This document shows, piece by piece, positions 1 through 6,053 of a stretch of DNA of 7,183 nucleotides; positions within the stretch are counted from its first letter, which is position 1; every line of letters begins with the position of its first letter. Source of the DNA: UBA10001 sp964349095. Lineage in GTDB: Bacteria > Patescibacteriota > Patescibacteriia > Veblenbacterales > UBA10138. The notes beneath the pieces were generated by a model. The model was given only the letters and a program-made list of their open reading frames with translations. It searched no databases and was not told the origin of the DNA. Made by a program: the position numbers and the translations under genes. The stretch is taken from NCBI GenBank assembly GCA_964349095.1, contig CAYGFD010000026.1:1-7183 (forward strand), read 5' to 3'.

Positions 1-357
1 CTTTATTTCCGATATCTGACCGCCTCTCAACAGTGAGCATTGAATGAATATCTGTCGATGCAATACCCGTAACCTATCATCTTTTTTTAAATAAAACCAA
101 ACTGCTCTATGATACGCACTGACCTTAGATGATTTAATAAGAAAGGGGGTATAACCAGAAATTATTTTTTTTACCATCTTTTCTAATTTTGGCAATTTAT
201 TTTTATTCATTTTTAAATGAAATAAACTAACGTGGGGAATCAATTTTTTGTTATCAACAACAAAAACTGGTTTAAAACCAGTAGCATATTTTTTCGCCGC
301 CATTGCTACACTTTTTCTAACCGCAGCCGGGGGCAATATTACGATGTCTAAAAGCAT
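1..357 (-). CDS. Partial 2H phosphoesterase / 2'-5' RNA ligase-like protein (3' end outside window)
   Basis: The frame is open for 119 codons from an ATG at 357 to the left edge without a stop. The start reads MLLDIVILPPAAVRKSVAMA, which resembles the first beta strand and helix of 2'-5' RNA ligase / cyclic phosphodiesterase-like (2H) proteins. Residues 41-46 (PHVSLF, His42 and Ser44) fit the first of the two HxS/T catalytic motifs of that superfamily; the second would lie beyond the window. Family members act on 2',3'-cyclic or 2'-5' phosphodiester RNA ends, so a role in RNA end processing is inferred, not shown. The ATG lies 2 bases after the polA stop, and a GGAGG (minus strand, 374-378) inside the end of polA sits 16 bases upstream, so translation coupled to polA is likely. 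The family call rests on one motif and the N-terminal pattern only. Confidence 0.6.
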   Translation of the reverse strand, partial: MLLDIVILPPAAVRKSVAMAAKKYATGFKPVFVVDNKKLIPHVSLFHLKMNKNKLPKLEKMVKKIISGYTPFLIKSSKVSAYHRAVWFYLKKDDRLRVLHRQIFIQCSLLRGGQISEIK

Positions 358-359
358 AT

Positions 360-3101
360 TTAAAACTTTATTTCCTCCATCTCGCCCCAATTTTTTCCCT
401 GCTTTACATCTACCACAATCGGCACAGAAACCTTTAACGCTCCCTCCATTTCTTCTTTAACAAATCTTGCGACCTTCATTACATCAGCTTCAGGCACTTC
501 AAATACTAATTCGTCGTGCACTTGTAAAGTCATGCTGGAGCCAGCTGAAATCTCGGGTAATTTAGCAGCGACTTTAATCATCGCTAGTTTCATAAGGTCG
601 GCCGCTGTACCTTGGATGGGCAAATTGACCGCCATTCTTTCTCCTTGAGCGCGTATTTGCGCCACCCCCGCATTGATTTCCGGTATTTTACGACGACGGC
701 CAAGCATCGTAAACACTTCACCCGTTTCACGCACTTGCTCTTTGGTATTTTCAATCCACTTTGCCAAGGCAGAGAATTCAGAAAAATATTTATCAATAAA
801 AAATCTCGCCTCCTCACGTGGTATACCTGTTCTCTCAGAGAGTCCCCAAGCCCCCATACCATATAGAATGCCAAAATTAACTTCTTTTGCTTGTCGGCGC
901 TGATCTTGTGTCACTTCTTCGGGTTTAACTCCAAAAACAAAAGCTGCCGTAGCTCGGTGGAAATCCTCACCCCGAGTAAAGACCCCTTTCATTTTGTCGT
1001 CTTGAGCAATGTGGGCAGCCAGACGTAATTCAATTTGTGAATAGTCTGCAGAAATAAGCAGATTGCCTTTTTCAGCAATGAACGCTCGTCTAATTTCTTT
1101 TCCTAAATCCCCTTTAATCGGAATATTTTGTAAATTTGGATCGCTTGAAGACAAGCGACCGGTTGCCGCGACGGTTTGATTAAAACTTGTATGAACTCGT
1201 CCAGTGTCTTTATTTATTAACTGCGGTAAAGCTTCAATGTATGTAGATAAAAGTTTACTTAACTCACGATGATCAACTATTAAATCAATTATGGGATGAG
1301 CTCCGCGCATTTTTTCAAGCTCGGAAGCAGCTGTAGAAAAACCAGTTTTTATTTTTTTAATTCCTTGAGGAGATATTTTTAATTTATCAAAGAGTATCTC
1401 CTTGAGCTGTTTCGGGGAGGCGATATTAAAATCTTGACCGGCCAACTTGATTATTTGTGCCGATATATTTTCTAGCTGACTATTAAGTCTCTCGGCCATA
1501 CTTTCTAAAAACTTATCGTCTATTTTTACTCCATGTTTTTCCATGAGTCCCAATACTTTAATCAAGGGCATCTCAATATCATTAAACAAGTCCAGTAGTT
1601 TTTCGGATTTTAAATGAGGTCCTAACTTTTCTTTTAAACGCCAAGTGAAGTCGGCGTCCTCGGCTGCATACCAAGCAACTTTATCAAGCGCAACATCGGC
1701 CATCGTAACTTGGTTTTTACCCCTCGGACCAATTAAGTCTTCTATGGGTTGCATTTGATAACTAAACTCTCTAAATGCCAGCGAGTTCAAATCTAGGTTT
1801 CTCTCCGAACCAGCGTGTAGTAGGTAGGCAGCCACCATAGTGTCAAAACTAACACCTTTTAACTCAATGCCAAAATGGGCCAGCGATTCCCAATCATACT
1901 TAATATTGTGGCCAATTTTTTTTACTTTTTCATCTTCTAAAATTTTTATAAATTCACTCACAGTGGGGGTTTTTTCCTTTAATAATTTAGCGGAAACAAA
2001 CCACCCCTCACCAGCTTTAATAGCTAGACTGATACCCACTAATTCACTCTGCCAAGGATCAACCGAGGTTGTCTCTGTATCAACCGCTATTTCGGTAGCC
2101 GCCTCAATGACTTTAAGCATTTTTTTTAAACCAGTCTCACTATCTACTAATTCATACTTCTGCTCGCCTTTTATTTTAACAGCTTGCTTGGTTTGAATTT
2201 TTAGATCAGCTGCAATTTGCGGTATACGAGGAAGTAATGATTTAAATTCAAATTTACTAAATAACTTTACCAACTCATCACCGTTAACATGATCTACCGC
2301 ACAGTCACCCAGATCAAATTTTAAATTCACATCACGCACAATAGTCGCCAACATTTGAGACATCTCGGCTTGCTTCTTTTGTTCGACTAATAAATCCAAA
2401 ACGCGCTGTTTCACGCTCGATAGTTTTTTAGATTTATTTTTGATTTCTTTATATAGGTTCTCCAAACTCCCAAACTCTTTGATCAATTCACCAGCAGTTT
2501 TTTCTCCAATGCCAGTGACACCAGGGATATTGTCAGACGGATCGCCCCGCAATGCTTTATAATCAATCATCTGTTCAGGTGCTAAACCAAATCTTTCTTT
2601 AACTGCTGCGATATCATAAATCATGGTTTCTGATAAACCATGTTTTAGGGTGTATATTTTAGTATGTTTATCAACTAATTGCAGCGCATCCATATCGCCA
2701 GTCACAATAATACTTTCCAGCCCCATCTCTTCAACTTTTTTGGTTAAGGTACCAATTACATCATCCGCTTCATAACCTTTGGCCTCGTAAATTTTTAATG
2801 GAAAAGCGCTGACCAATTCCTTAACCAACGGAATTTGATCATAAAGTTCCTGAGGCGCCTTAACTCTTTGAGCTTTATATTCTTTATATGCTTGATGCCT
2901 AAACGTCCCCCCAGGTAAATCAAAAGTTACAGCCACGTACTTTGGTTTAAGCTCCTTCAGTACACGTAAAAAAATTGTGGCAAAACCGTAAACCGCATTC
3001 ACTATTAACCCATCCTTAGTTGCGAGTGGTGGAAGTGCGTGAAAAGCTCGGTGCACCAAAGCATTACCATCAAAAATTACAAATTTTTCTTTTGCTGCCA
3101 T
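360..3101 (-). CDS. polA: DNA polymerase I, full length with both exonucleases
   Basis: A 913-aa Pol I, close to the usual ~900-930 aa, used for gap filling in excision repair and RNA primer removal. The 5'-3' exonuclease spans residues ~1-295, with DGNAL (11-15), FD (60-61), EADD (111-114), TGDMDALQ (135-142), GDPSDN (186-191) and the helix-hairpin-helix GIGEKTA (197-203). The 3'-5' proofreading domain (~315-500) keeps all metal ligands: DTE (Asp341, Glu343), the GHNIKYD motif (Asn399, Asp403) and YAAED (Tyr478, Asp482). The polymerase domain has motif A around Asp686 (ADYSQIELR), the O-helix motif B at 735-753 with Phe743 and Tyr747, and motif C QVHDE (Asp863, Glu864). Phe743 matches the E. 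coli Phe762 type that discriminates against dideoxynucleotides. The start ATG has no clear Shine-Dalgarno, but a -10-like element 8 bases upstream suggests a nearly leaderless mRNA. It lies just behind tRNA-Cys and just ahead of the 2H gene. Confidence 0.97.
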   Translation of the reverse strand: MAAKEKFVIFDGNALVHRAFHALPPLATKDGLIVNAVYGFATIFLRVLKELKPKYVAVTFDLPGGTFRHQAYKEYKAQRVKAPQELYDQIPLVKELVSAFPLKIYEAKGYEADDVIGTLTKKVEEMGLESIIVTGDMDALQLVDKHTKIYTLKHGLSETMIYDIAAVKERFGLAPEQMIDYKALRGDPSDNIPGVTGIGEKTAGELIKEFGSLENLYKEIKNKSKKLSSVKQRVLDLLVEQKKQAEMSQMLATIVRDVNLKFDLGDCAVDHVNGDELVKLFSKFEFKSLLPRIPQIAADLKIQTKQAVKIKGEQKYELVDSETGLKKMLKVIEAATEIAVDTETTSVDPWQSELVGISLAIKAGEGWFVSAKLLKEKTPTVSEFIKILEDEKVKKIGHNIKYDWESLAHFGIELKGVSFDTMVAAYLLHAGSERNLDLNSLAFREFSYQMQPIEDLIGPRGKNQVTMADVALDKVAWYAAEDADFTWRLKEKLGPHLKSEKLLDLFNDIEMPLIKVLGLMEKHGVKIDDKFLESMAERLNSQLENISAQIIKLAGQDFNIASPKQLKEILFDKLKISPQGIKKIKTGFSTAASELEKMRGAHPIIDLIVDHRELSKLLSTYIEALPQLINKDTGRVHTSFNQTVAATGRLSSSDPNLQNIPIKGDLGKEIRRAFIAEKGNLLISADYSQIELRLAAHIAQDDKMKGVFTRGEDFHRATAAFVFGVKPEEVTQDQRRQAKEVNFGILYGMGAWGLSERTGIPREEARFFIDKYFSEFSALAKWIENTKEQVRETGEVFTMLGRRRKIPEINAGVAQIRAQGERMAVNLPIQGTAADLMKLAMIKVAAKLPEISAGSSMTLQVHDELVFEVPEADVMKVARFVKEEMEGALKVSVPIVVDVKQGKNWGEMEEIKF

Positions 3102-3109
3102 ACTTTATC

Positions 3110-3118
3110 AGTTTAACA
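3110..3118 (-). promoter_or_regulatory. Candidate extended -10 promoter of polA
   Basis: On the minus strand TGT-TAAACT ends 8 bases before the polA ATG. It matches the extended -10 form (TGn plus TAnnnT) also seen at the other promoters in this window. The hexamer 17 bases further up, TTAGGG, is a poor -35. Transcription would begin at or within a base or two of the ATG, giving a leaderless mRNA, which would explain the missing Shine-Dalgarno. Read-through from the tRNA gene is the alternative, since no terminator separates the two. Confidence 0.4.
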
Positions 3119-3142
3119 TGAACCGCTCTTATCCCTAATTTT

Positions 3143-3217
3143 TGGAGGCCTGGGCGAGAATTGCACTCGCGTATAGGGGTTTTGCAGACCCCTGCCTTAC
3201 TGCTTGGCTACCAGGCC
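3143..3217 (-). tRNA. tRNA-Cys (anticodon GCA), CCA encoded
   Basis: The 75-nt minus-strand gene folds into a complete cloverleaf. The acceptor stem GGCCTGG/CCAGGCC is perfect, the D stem is GCC/GGC, the anticodon stem is GGGGT/ACCCC with loop CTGCAAA (anticodon GCA at 3183-3185), the variable loop is TATAC, and the T stem is GCGAG/CTCGC. The discriminator is U (usual for tRNA-Cys) and CCA is encoded. Two elbow positions are unusual. The D loop reads AAGCAGTAA, where the Bacillus-type tRNA-Cys has AAGTGGTAA, so position 18 is A instead of G. The T loop reads TGCAATT, so position 55 is G instead of U. G19 and C56 are kept. It lies 41 bases upstream of polA with no terminator between. No convincing promoter was seen upstream, only a weak TAGTGT. 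Confidence 0.96.
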
Positions 3218-3245
3218 GAACGCACATCAATCACACTAGACTCTA

Positions 3246-3285
3246 ACAAAAAAAGCGACTCTCGGCAACTACCGGGAATCGCTTT
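3246..3285 (-). terminator. Intrinsic terminator after the 3D-domain gene
   Basis: On the minus strand the outer stem AAAGCGA/TCGCTTT continues into TTCCCGG/CCGAGAG with one mismatch and one G-U pair, closing on a TAGTTG loop. A run of seven T follows, three of them part of the stem. It begins about 15 bases after the stop codon at 3300. There is no T run on the plus-strand side, so it acts in one direction. It separates the 3D gene from tRNA-Cys/polA. Confidence 0.85.
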
Positions 3286-3299
3286 ATGAAAGACAAAAG

Positions 3300-3779
3300 T
3301 TATAAAACCTCTACCATGATATGTTTTGCTCCCCAAGCCTTAGCATCATCTCGTGTCGGCATCCAAATATCCATACGTTGCGAAAACCTAACATTCATTC
3401 TGTCCTCAACAGTAAACACTTCGTCACCATAATAATCAGGGATTCTTATCTTAGTGCCGAGAGGCAGCCAATTGGCAGCCACGACTCCTCGATGAACCAT
3501 TTTACCCGATGCAGTTACAAAAGGCGTAGAGTCAGTTTGGTCCAGGGTAGATGAATAAGCCGTTACGGTTACCTTCACAGAATAGCGAGGCGCCTTACCC
3601 CCTACAACGGGAAAAGTGTTGACCTCGGGTGAGGTAAATATATCATTCCACAACAACCCTGCCTGAACCGTACTAGCTAGTGCAGCATGCTGAGGAAAAA
3701 GCGATTCCCAAACTAAAGTTAAACAGGCGGCAACCAAAATTAACTTATTTATATAACGTAAATCGATGTATTTATTCAT
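3300..3779 (-). CDS. Secreted or membrane-anchored 3D (Asp-box) domain cell-wall protein
   Basis: A 159-aa protein from the ATG at 3779. Residues ~11-28 (NKLILVAACLTLVW...) form a hydrophobic signal or anchor, and HAALA-S near residue 36 looks like a signal peptidase site, so the domain is extracytoplasmic. Residues ~65-159 match the 3D / double-psi beta-barrel fold shared with the MltA, RlpA and YabE/YocH types: VTAYSS (72-77), TASGK (89-93), LPLGTKIRI (105-113), VED (124-126), MDIWMPT (136-142) and WGAKHIMVEVL at the end. The family is linked to peptidoglycan cleavage. The usual VAVDP aspartate is Asn here (VAAN, 101-104), while Asp126 and Asp137 are kept. A longer frame from a TTG at 3857 is rejected: that TTG is part of the -35 box, and the extra codons run across the -10 and a terminator-like hairpin. 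No strong Shine-Dalgarno. Substrate and activity are inferred. Confidence 0.85.
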   Translation of the reverse strand: MNKYIDLRYINKLILVAACLTLVWESLFPQHAALASTVQAGLLWNDIFTSPEVNTFPVVGGKAPRYSVKVTVTAYSSTLDQTDSTPFVTASGKMVHRGVVAANWLPLGTKIRIPDYYGDEVFTVEDRMNVRFSQRMDIWMPTRDDAKAWGAKHIMVEVL

Positions 3780-3791
3780 AAAATTTCTATT

Positions 3792-3819
3792 AAAAAACAA
3801 CCCCTTAGGGGTAGTTTTA
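3792..3819 (-). terminator. Terminator-like hairpin in the leader of the 3D gene
   Basis: On the minus strand AAAACTACCCC and GGGGTTGTTTT pair, with one T-T mismatch and a TAA loop, and the arm runs into TTTTTT (3792-3797). It lies 64 bases past the stop of the PH-like gene, and no other terminator follows that gene, so it probably ends the ruvB operon. It also lies about 3-10 bases downstream of the predicted start of the 3D transcript, inside its leader, so it could attenuate that gene as well. The plus-strand side has a shorter T run (TTTT), so weak action in both directions is possible. Confidence 0.65.
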
Positions 3820-3828
3820 CTTCCGGTG

Positions 3829-3857
3829 AGTCTAGCACCGATAGGGTATTTTGTCAA
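3829..3857 (-). promoter_or_regulatory. Sigma70-type promoter of the 3D gene
   Basis: On the minus strand a perfect -35 TTGACA (3852-3857) is followed, after exactly 17 bases, by TAGACT (3829-3834) with a TGC extension just upstream. Start is predicted near 3822, leaving a leader of about 43 nt. The -10 is flanked by a perfect inverted repeat, CGGTG (minus strand 3840-3836) and CACCG (3828-3824), which could be an operator or start-site hairpin. It is the strongest promoter seen for a protein gene here. Confidence 0.8.
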
Positions 3858-3882
3858 TCCCTAAGGAAAGCTTTTGATAACT

Positions 3883-4455
3883 TTATGAACTTGAATCAGA
3901 TTCCTCGCCATGGTGAGTTTCGCGCCAACCACGAGAGATTTTTATAATCTGTTCTGCCACATTATAGGCATTCGGAACGTTACGAAATATAGAATTTTGC
4001 TCCATACCTGCTGTCTCAATAGTTACATCTCCAAAATGTAAAACCGTGGCTACAATTCCCTTAACTTCACTCGTCACGTCTTGAACTCGAGACAAGCGCA
4101 ACTCATTGCGCGATCGACTAAACAAACCCTTTTGCTCTATGGAAATAATTCTTTCATTTGTGACTAGCCAAACGTCCAAATAATAATCCACCCAGACAGT
4201 CCAAAAAAATACCCAAATACCAAGGTAATAAATACTAAGCCCTAATTTAATCATCATCTCCCTTAAACCATCATTAAATATGGCTTCAAAACTATCAGGT
4301 ACATAATGTTTTAAAAACAACCAAGTAGCAATCGGAAAAACCATTAATAATAGATACTTAAAAGTATCCACTCCAAAGGTAAACCAATGGCGACGTAAAT
4401 AGAAAATTACGTGTTCTCCGGGGATAGGTGACGATAATACTTTGGAAAACCACAT
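3883..4455 (-). CDS. Membrane protein with bacterial PH-like (bPH2/DUF304) domain
   Basis: A 190-aa protein. Two hydrophobic stretches at ~31-49 and ~70-92 form a hairpin in the membrane. Residues ~93-175 then match the bPH2 (YdbT/DUF304-type) pattern: VWLVTNERIISIEQKGLF (95-112), ELRLSRVQDVTSEVKGI (118-134), LHFGDVTIETAG (139-150) and a closing helix, AYNVAEQIIK. In this family the domain is a small cytoplasmic beta barrel next to the membrane whose ligand is generally unknown. The tail is acidic and serine-rich (GEESDSSS). The ATG lies 3 bases after the preceding 88-aa gene, so the two share a transcript with ruvB. No strong Shine-Dalgarno is visible. Assignment to the fold is firm; the cellular function is not known. 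Confidence 0.85.
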   Translation of the reverse strand: MWFSKVLSSPIPGEHVIFYLRRHWFTFGVDTFKYLLLMVFPIATWLFLKHYVPDSFEAIFNDGLREMMIKLGLSIYYLGIWVFFWTVWVDYYLDVWLVTNERIISIEQKGLFSRSRNELRLSRVQDVTSEVKGIVATVLHFGDVTIETAGMEQNSIFRNVPNAYNVAEQIIKISRGWRETHHGEESDSSS

Positions 4456-4458
4456 AAA

Positions 4459-4725
4459 TTACAAAACACTTTCCCCACCGGAAAAGTCGATTATTATTTG
4501 ATCAGACCAATTTAACTCCCGTAGTTCAGAAAAGGAGACAAATAAAATTGTGGCTGTACCGGCAACCAGTAAAAAAGTCATAAAAATACCAATCGGTGTT
4601 AAAAAACCGTACTTCAATAAATGATATAAACTAGCACCAGCAAAAAAAAGTAAAAAAAACATTACCAGCGCATAAACGACTAAAAATATTGAATAAGAAA
4701 ATACTACACCTGAAAACCAATCCAT
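4459..4725 (-). CDS. Small two-helix membrane protein, unrecognised
   Basis: An 88-aa protein that I do not recognise. Residues ~9-34 and ~42-66 are strongly hydrophobic helices joined by a short turn with a positive residue (YHLLKYG, 34-40). The last ~22 residues are polar and acidic (ELRELNWSDQ..., ending FSGGESVL), which suggests a soluble tail. It is treated as real because it fits exactly between its neighbours, 1 base after the ruvB stop and 3 bases before the PH-like gene, with no competing frame. The position suggests it works with the PH-like membrane protein rather than with RuvB, but that is inference from order only. There is no Shine-Dalgarno before the ATG, so translation is probably coupled to ruvB. 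Confidence 0.8.
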   Translation of the reverse strand: MDWFSGVVFSYSIFLVVYALVMFFLLFFAGASLYHLLKYGFLTPIGIFMTFLLVAGTATILFVSFSELRELNWSDQIIIDFSGGESVL

Positions 4726-4726
4726 A

Positions 4727-5758
4727 TTATATTAATTTATTTTGTTCTTTAAACTCCCCTTTATTATAACCTAAATGTTCATAGGCCGCCTCGGTGGCAA
4801 CTCTACCACGAGGCGTTCGAGTGATAAAGCCGAGTTGCATTAAATAAGGCTCATAGATTTCCTCTATGGTTCCAGTCTCTTCTTGTAAAGAGGCGGCAAC
4901 ACTACTTAAACCAACTGGTCCACCTTTAAACTTATCAATTATAACTTTTAATATCTGCCTATCTAAGTCATCGAGTCCAAGTGGGTCGACTAACAATTTA
5001 TCAAGCGCCGCTTCAGCCACTAGTTTTGTTATTTCACCATTATGCATTACCTCTGCGTAATCGCGCGCTCTTTTTAATAAACGATTAGCGACACGCGGAG
5101 TCGCGCGAGATCTTTTAGCAATAGCTTCGGCAGCGCCGTCATCAATCACTACCTTAAGTAGCTTAGCCGCTCGTTTAACAATTTGTACCATTTCCTCCAA
5201 AGTATAAAAATCTAGACGCCAAGTTGCCCCGAAACGATTTCTCAATGGCCCAGAAATCAAATGGTAACGAGTGGTGGCGCCAATCAAAGTAAAGCGTGGC
5301 AATTCCAACCGGAGTGTTCGCGCTGATGGACCCTTACCGATTATCAAGTCCAAAGCATAGTCCTCCATAGCTGGATAAAGCACCTCTTCAATCACTTTAT
5401 TCAAACGATGAATTTCATCTATAAACAATACGTCTCCCGGTTGTAAATTGGTCAGAATGGCCGCTAAATCACCAGCCCGTTCTACTGCTGGACCAGAAGT
5501 CACCTTAATATTTGCACCCATTTCATGGGCAATAATGTGAGCTAAAGTTGTCTTACCTAATCCTGGTGGGCCATAAAGCAAAACGTGTTCTAGAGGCTCT
5601 TTTCTTTTCTTCGCGGCCGCAATAAAAATATGCAAATTAGTTTTAACTTGCTCCTGTCCTACATATTCAGTAAGGGTTTTTGGGCGTAAGGTTGTATCTA
5701 AAACCTTATCCTCCGTTTGCTCTTTTTGCGCTATTACTCGTTCACCATCATTATTCAT
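4727..5758 (-). CDS. ruvB: Holliday junction branch migration ATPase RuvB
   Basis: A 343-aa AAA+ motor that, with RuvA, drives branch migration of Holliday junctions. Counted from the ATG at 5758: Walker A GPPGLGKTT (63-71), Walker B with DEIH (114-117), sensor 1 GATT (160-163), the arginine finger region GPLRNRFG (170-177), sensor 2 TPRVANRLL (220-228) and the C-terminal winged helix starting GGPVGLSS (279-286) and including TPRGRVATEAAYEHLG. The usual RGTPR reads RATPR here. A frame 14 codons longer would start at a TTG at 5800, but that TTG belongs to the -35 hexamer. The ATG gives ~25 residues before the conserved RPK, as in E. coli RuvB. First gene of an operon with the 88-aa and PH-like membrane proteins. 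RuvA and RuvC are not in the window. Confidence 0.97.
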   Translation of the reverse strand: MNNDGERVIAQKEQTEDKVLDTTLRPKTLTEYVGQEQVKTNLHIFIAAAKKRKEPLEHVLLYGPPGLGKTTLAHIIAHEMGANIKVTSGPAVERAGDLAAILTNLQPGDVLFIDEIHRLNKVIEEVLYPAMEDYALDLIIGKGPSARTLRLELPRFTLIGATTRYHLISGPLRNRFGATWRLDFYTLEEMVQIVKRAAKLLKVVIDDGAAEAIAKRSRATPRVANRLLKRARDYAEVMHNGEITKLVAEAALDKLLVDPLGLDDLDRQILKVIIDKFKGGPVGLSSVAASLQEETGTIEEIYEPYLMQLGFITRTPRGRVATEAAYEHLGYNKGEFKEQNKLI

Positions 5759-5765
5759 AAATCTC

Positions 5766-5800
5766 AGTCTAGCATACCTTTTTTGACCTACTCTTGACAA
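5766..5800 (-). promoter_or_regulatory. Promoter of ruvB, probably leaderless
   Basis: On the minus strand -35 TTGTCA (5795-5800) lies 18 bases before TATGCT (5771-5776). That hexamer overlaps a second option, an extended -10 TGC-TAGACT (5766-5774), identical to the one at the 3D gene. TAGACT ends 7 bases before the ruvB ATG, so transcription would start at or within about 6 bases of the ATG. No leader Shine-Dalgarno could then exist, and none is seen. Confidence 0.55.
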
Positions 5801-5822
5801 GAATCCAAATCCATGCTAACAT
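5794..5822 (+). promoter_or_regulatory. Divergent plus-strand promoter for the candidate ncRNA
   Basis: A perfect -35 TTGACA (5794-5799), 17-base spacer, TGC extension (5814-5816) and -10 TAACAT (5817-5822). The start is predicted near 5829. Its -35 overlaps the ruvB -35 on the other strand within the near-palindrome TCTTG-A-CAAGA (5792-5802). The -10 is centred in an inverted repeat CCATG-CTAA-CATGG (5811-5824). Confidence 0.65.
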
Positions 5823-5894
5823 GGCATGTTTGGTAGATAAAACAAAAATCAAGGTAGGGCAATCATTAAAGCTTATATCTCGCTTTTGGTGCTT

Positions 5895-5994
5895 CTAAAG
5901 GAGGTGGCACGACAAGCATGGAAATCGTTATCTAGGTTTGTTCCGGCTAGCGCTAGAATCTACCTAAAAAAGATTTTCTTGCCACCCCCTTTAG
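5895..5994 (+). repeat. Structured repeat copy A (100 bp)
   Basis: The outer stem CTAAAGG...CCTTTAG continues, after one A/C mismatch, into GGTGGC...GCCACC. The 5' arm block 5903-5925 (23 bases) and the 3' arm block 5973-5984 (12 bases) are identical to those in copy B. Within the arms, the short helices AAG/CTT and AAAT/ATTT leave ACGAC and CATGG unpaired on the 5' side only. The apex is copy-specific: AGGT/ACCT and GTTC/GAAT around a loop with the palindrome TAGCGCTA. Confidence 0.8.
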
Positions 5995-6053
5995 GAACAT
6001 CTATAAGCACACCCTAACATTTAAAACTTGCCTAAGCAACTGTTTGGGACCTG

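Noticed and set aside
248..285. Short inverted repeat AAACTGGTTTAAAACCAGT near 265-283
   Set aside because: It lies within the coding frame of the 2H gene (TGFKPV), has no T run where termination would be expected, and is probably chance in AT-rich coding sequence.
1840..2196. 118-codon plus-strand frame inside polA
   Set aside because: It is antisense to the conserved exonuclease domain of polA, has no recognisable domain, and is explained as a shadow of that gene. The same holds for the frames at 248-460, 612-903, 4866-5060 and 6656-7099.
3780..3857. N-terminal extension of the 3D protein from a TTG
   Set aside because: The TTG is the first half of the -35 TTGACA, and the codons run through the -10 and the leader hairpin. 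The ATG at 3779 starts a normal signal segment.
5759..5800. N-terminal extension of RuvB from a TTG
   Set aside because: The TTG is the start of the -35 TTGTCA and the codons cover the -10. The ATG at 5758 gives the usual RuvB N-terminus length.
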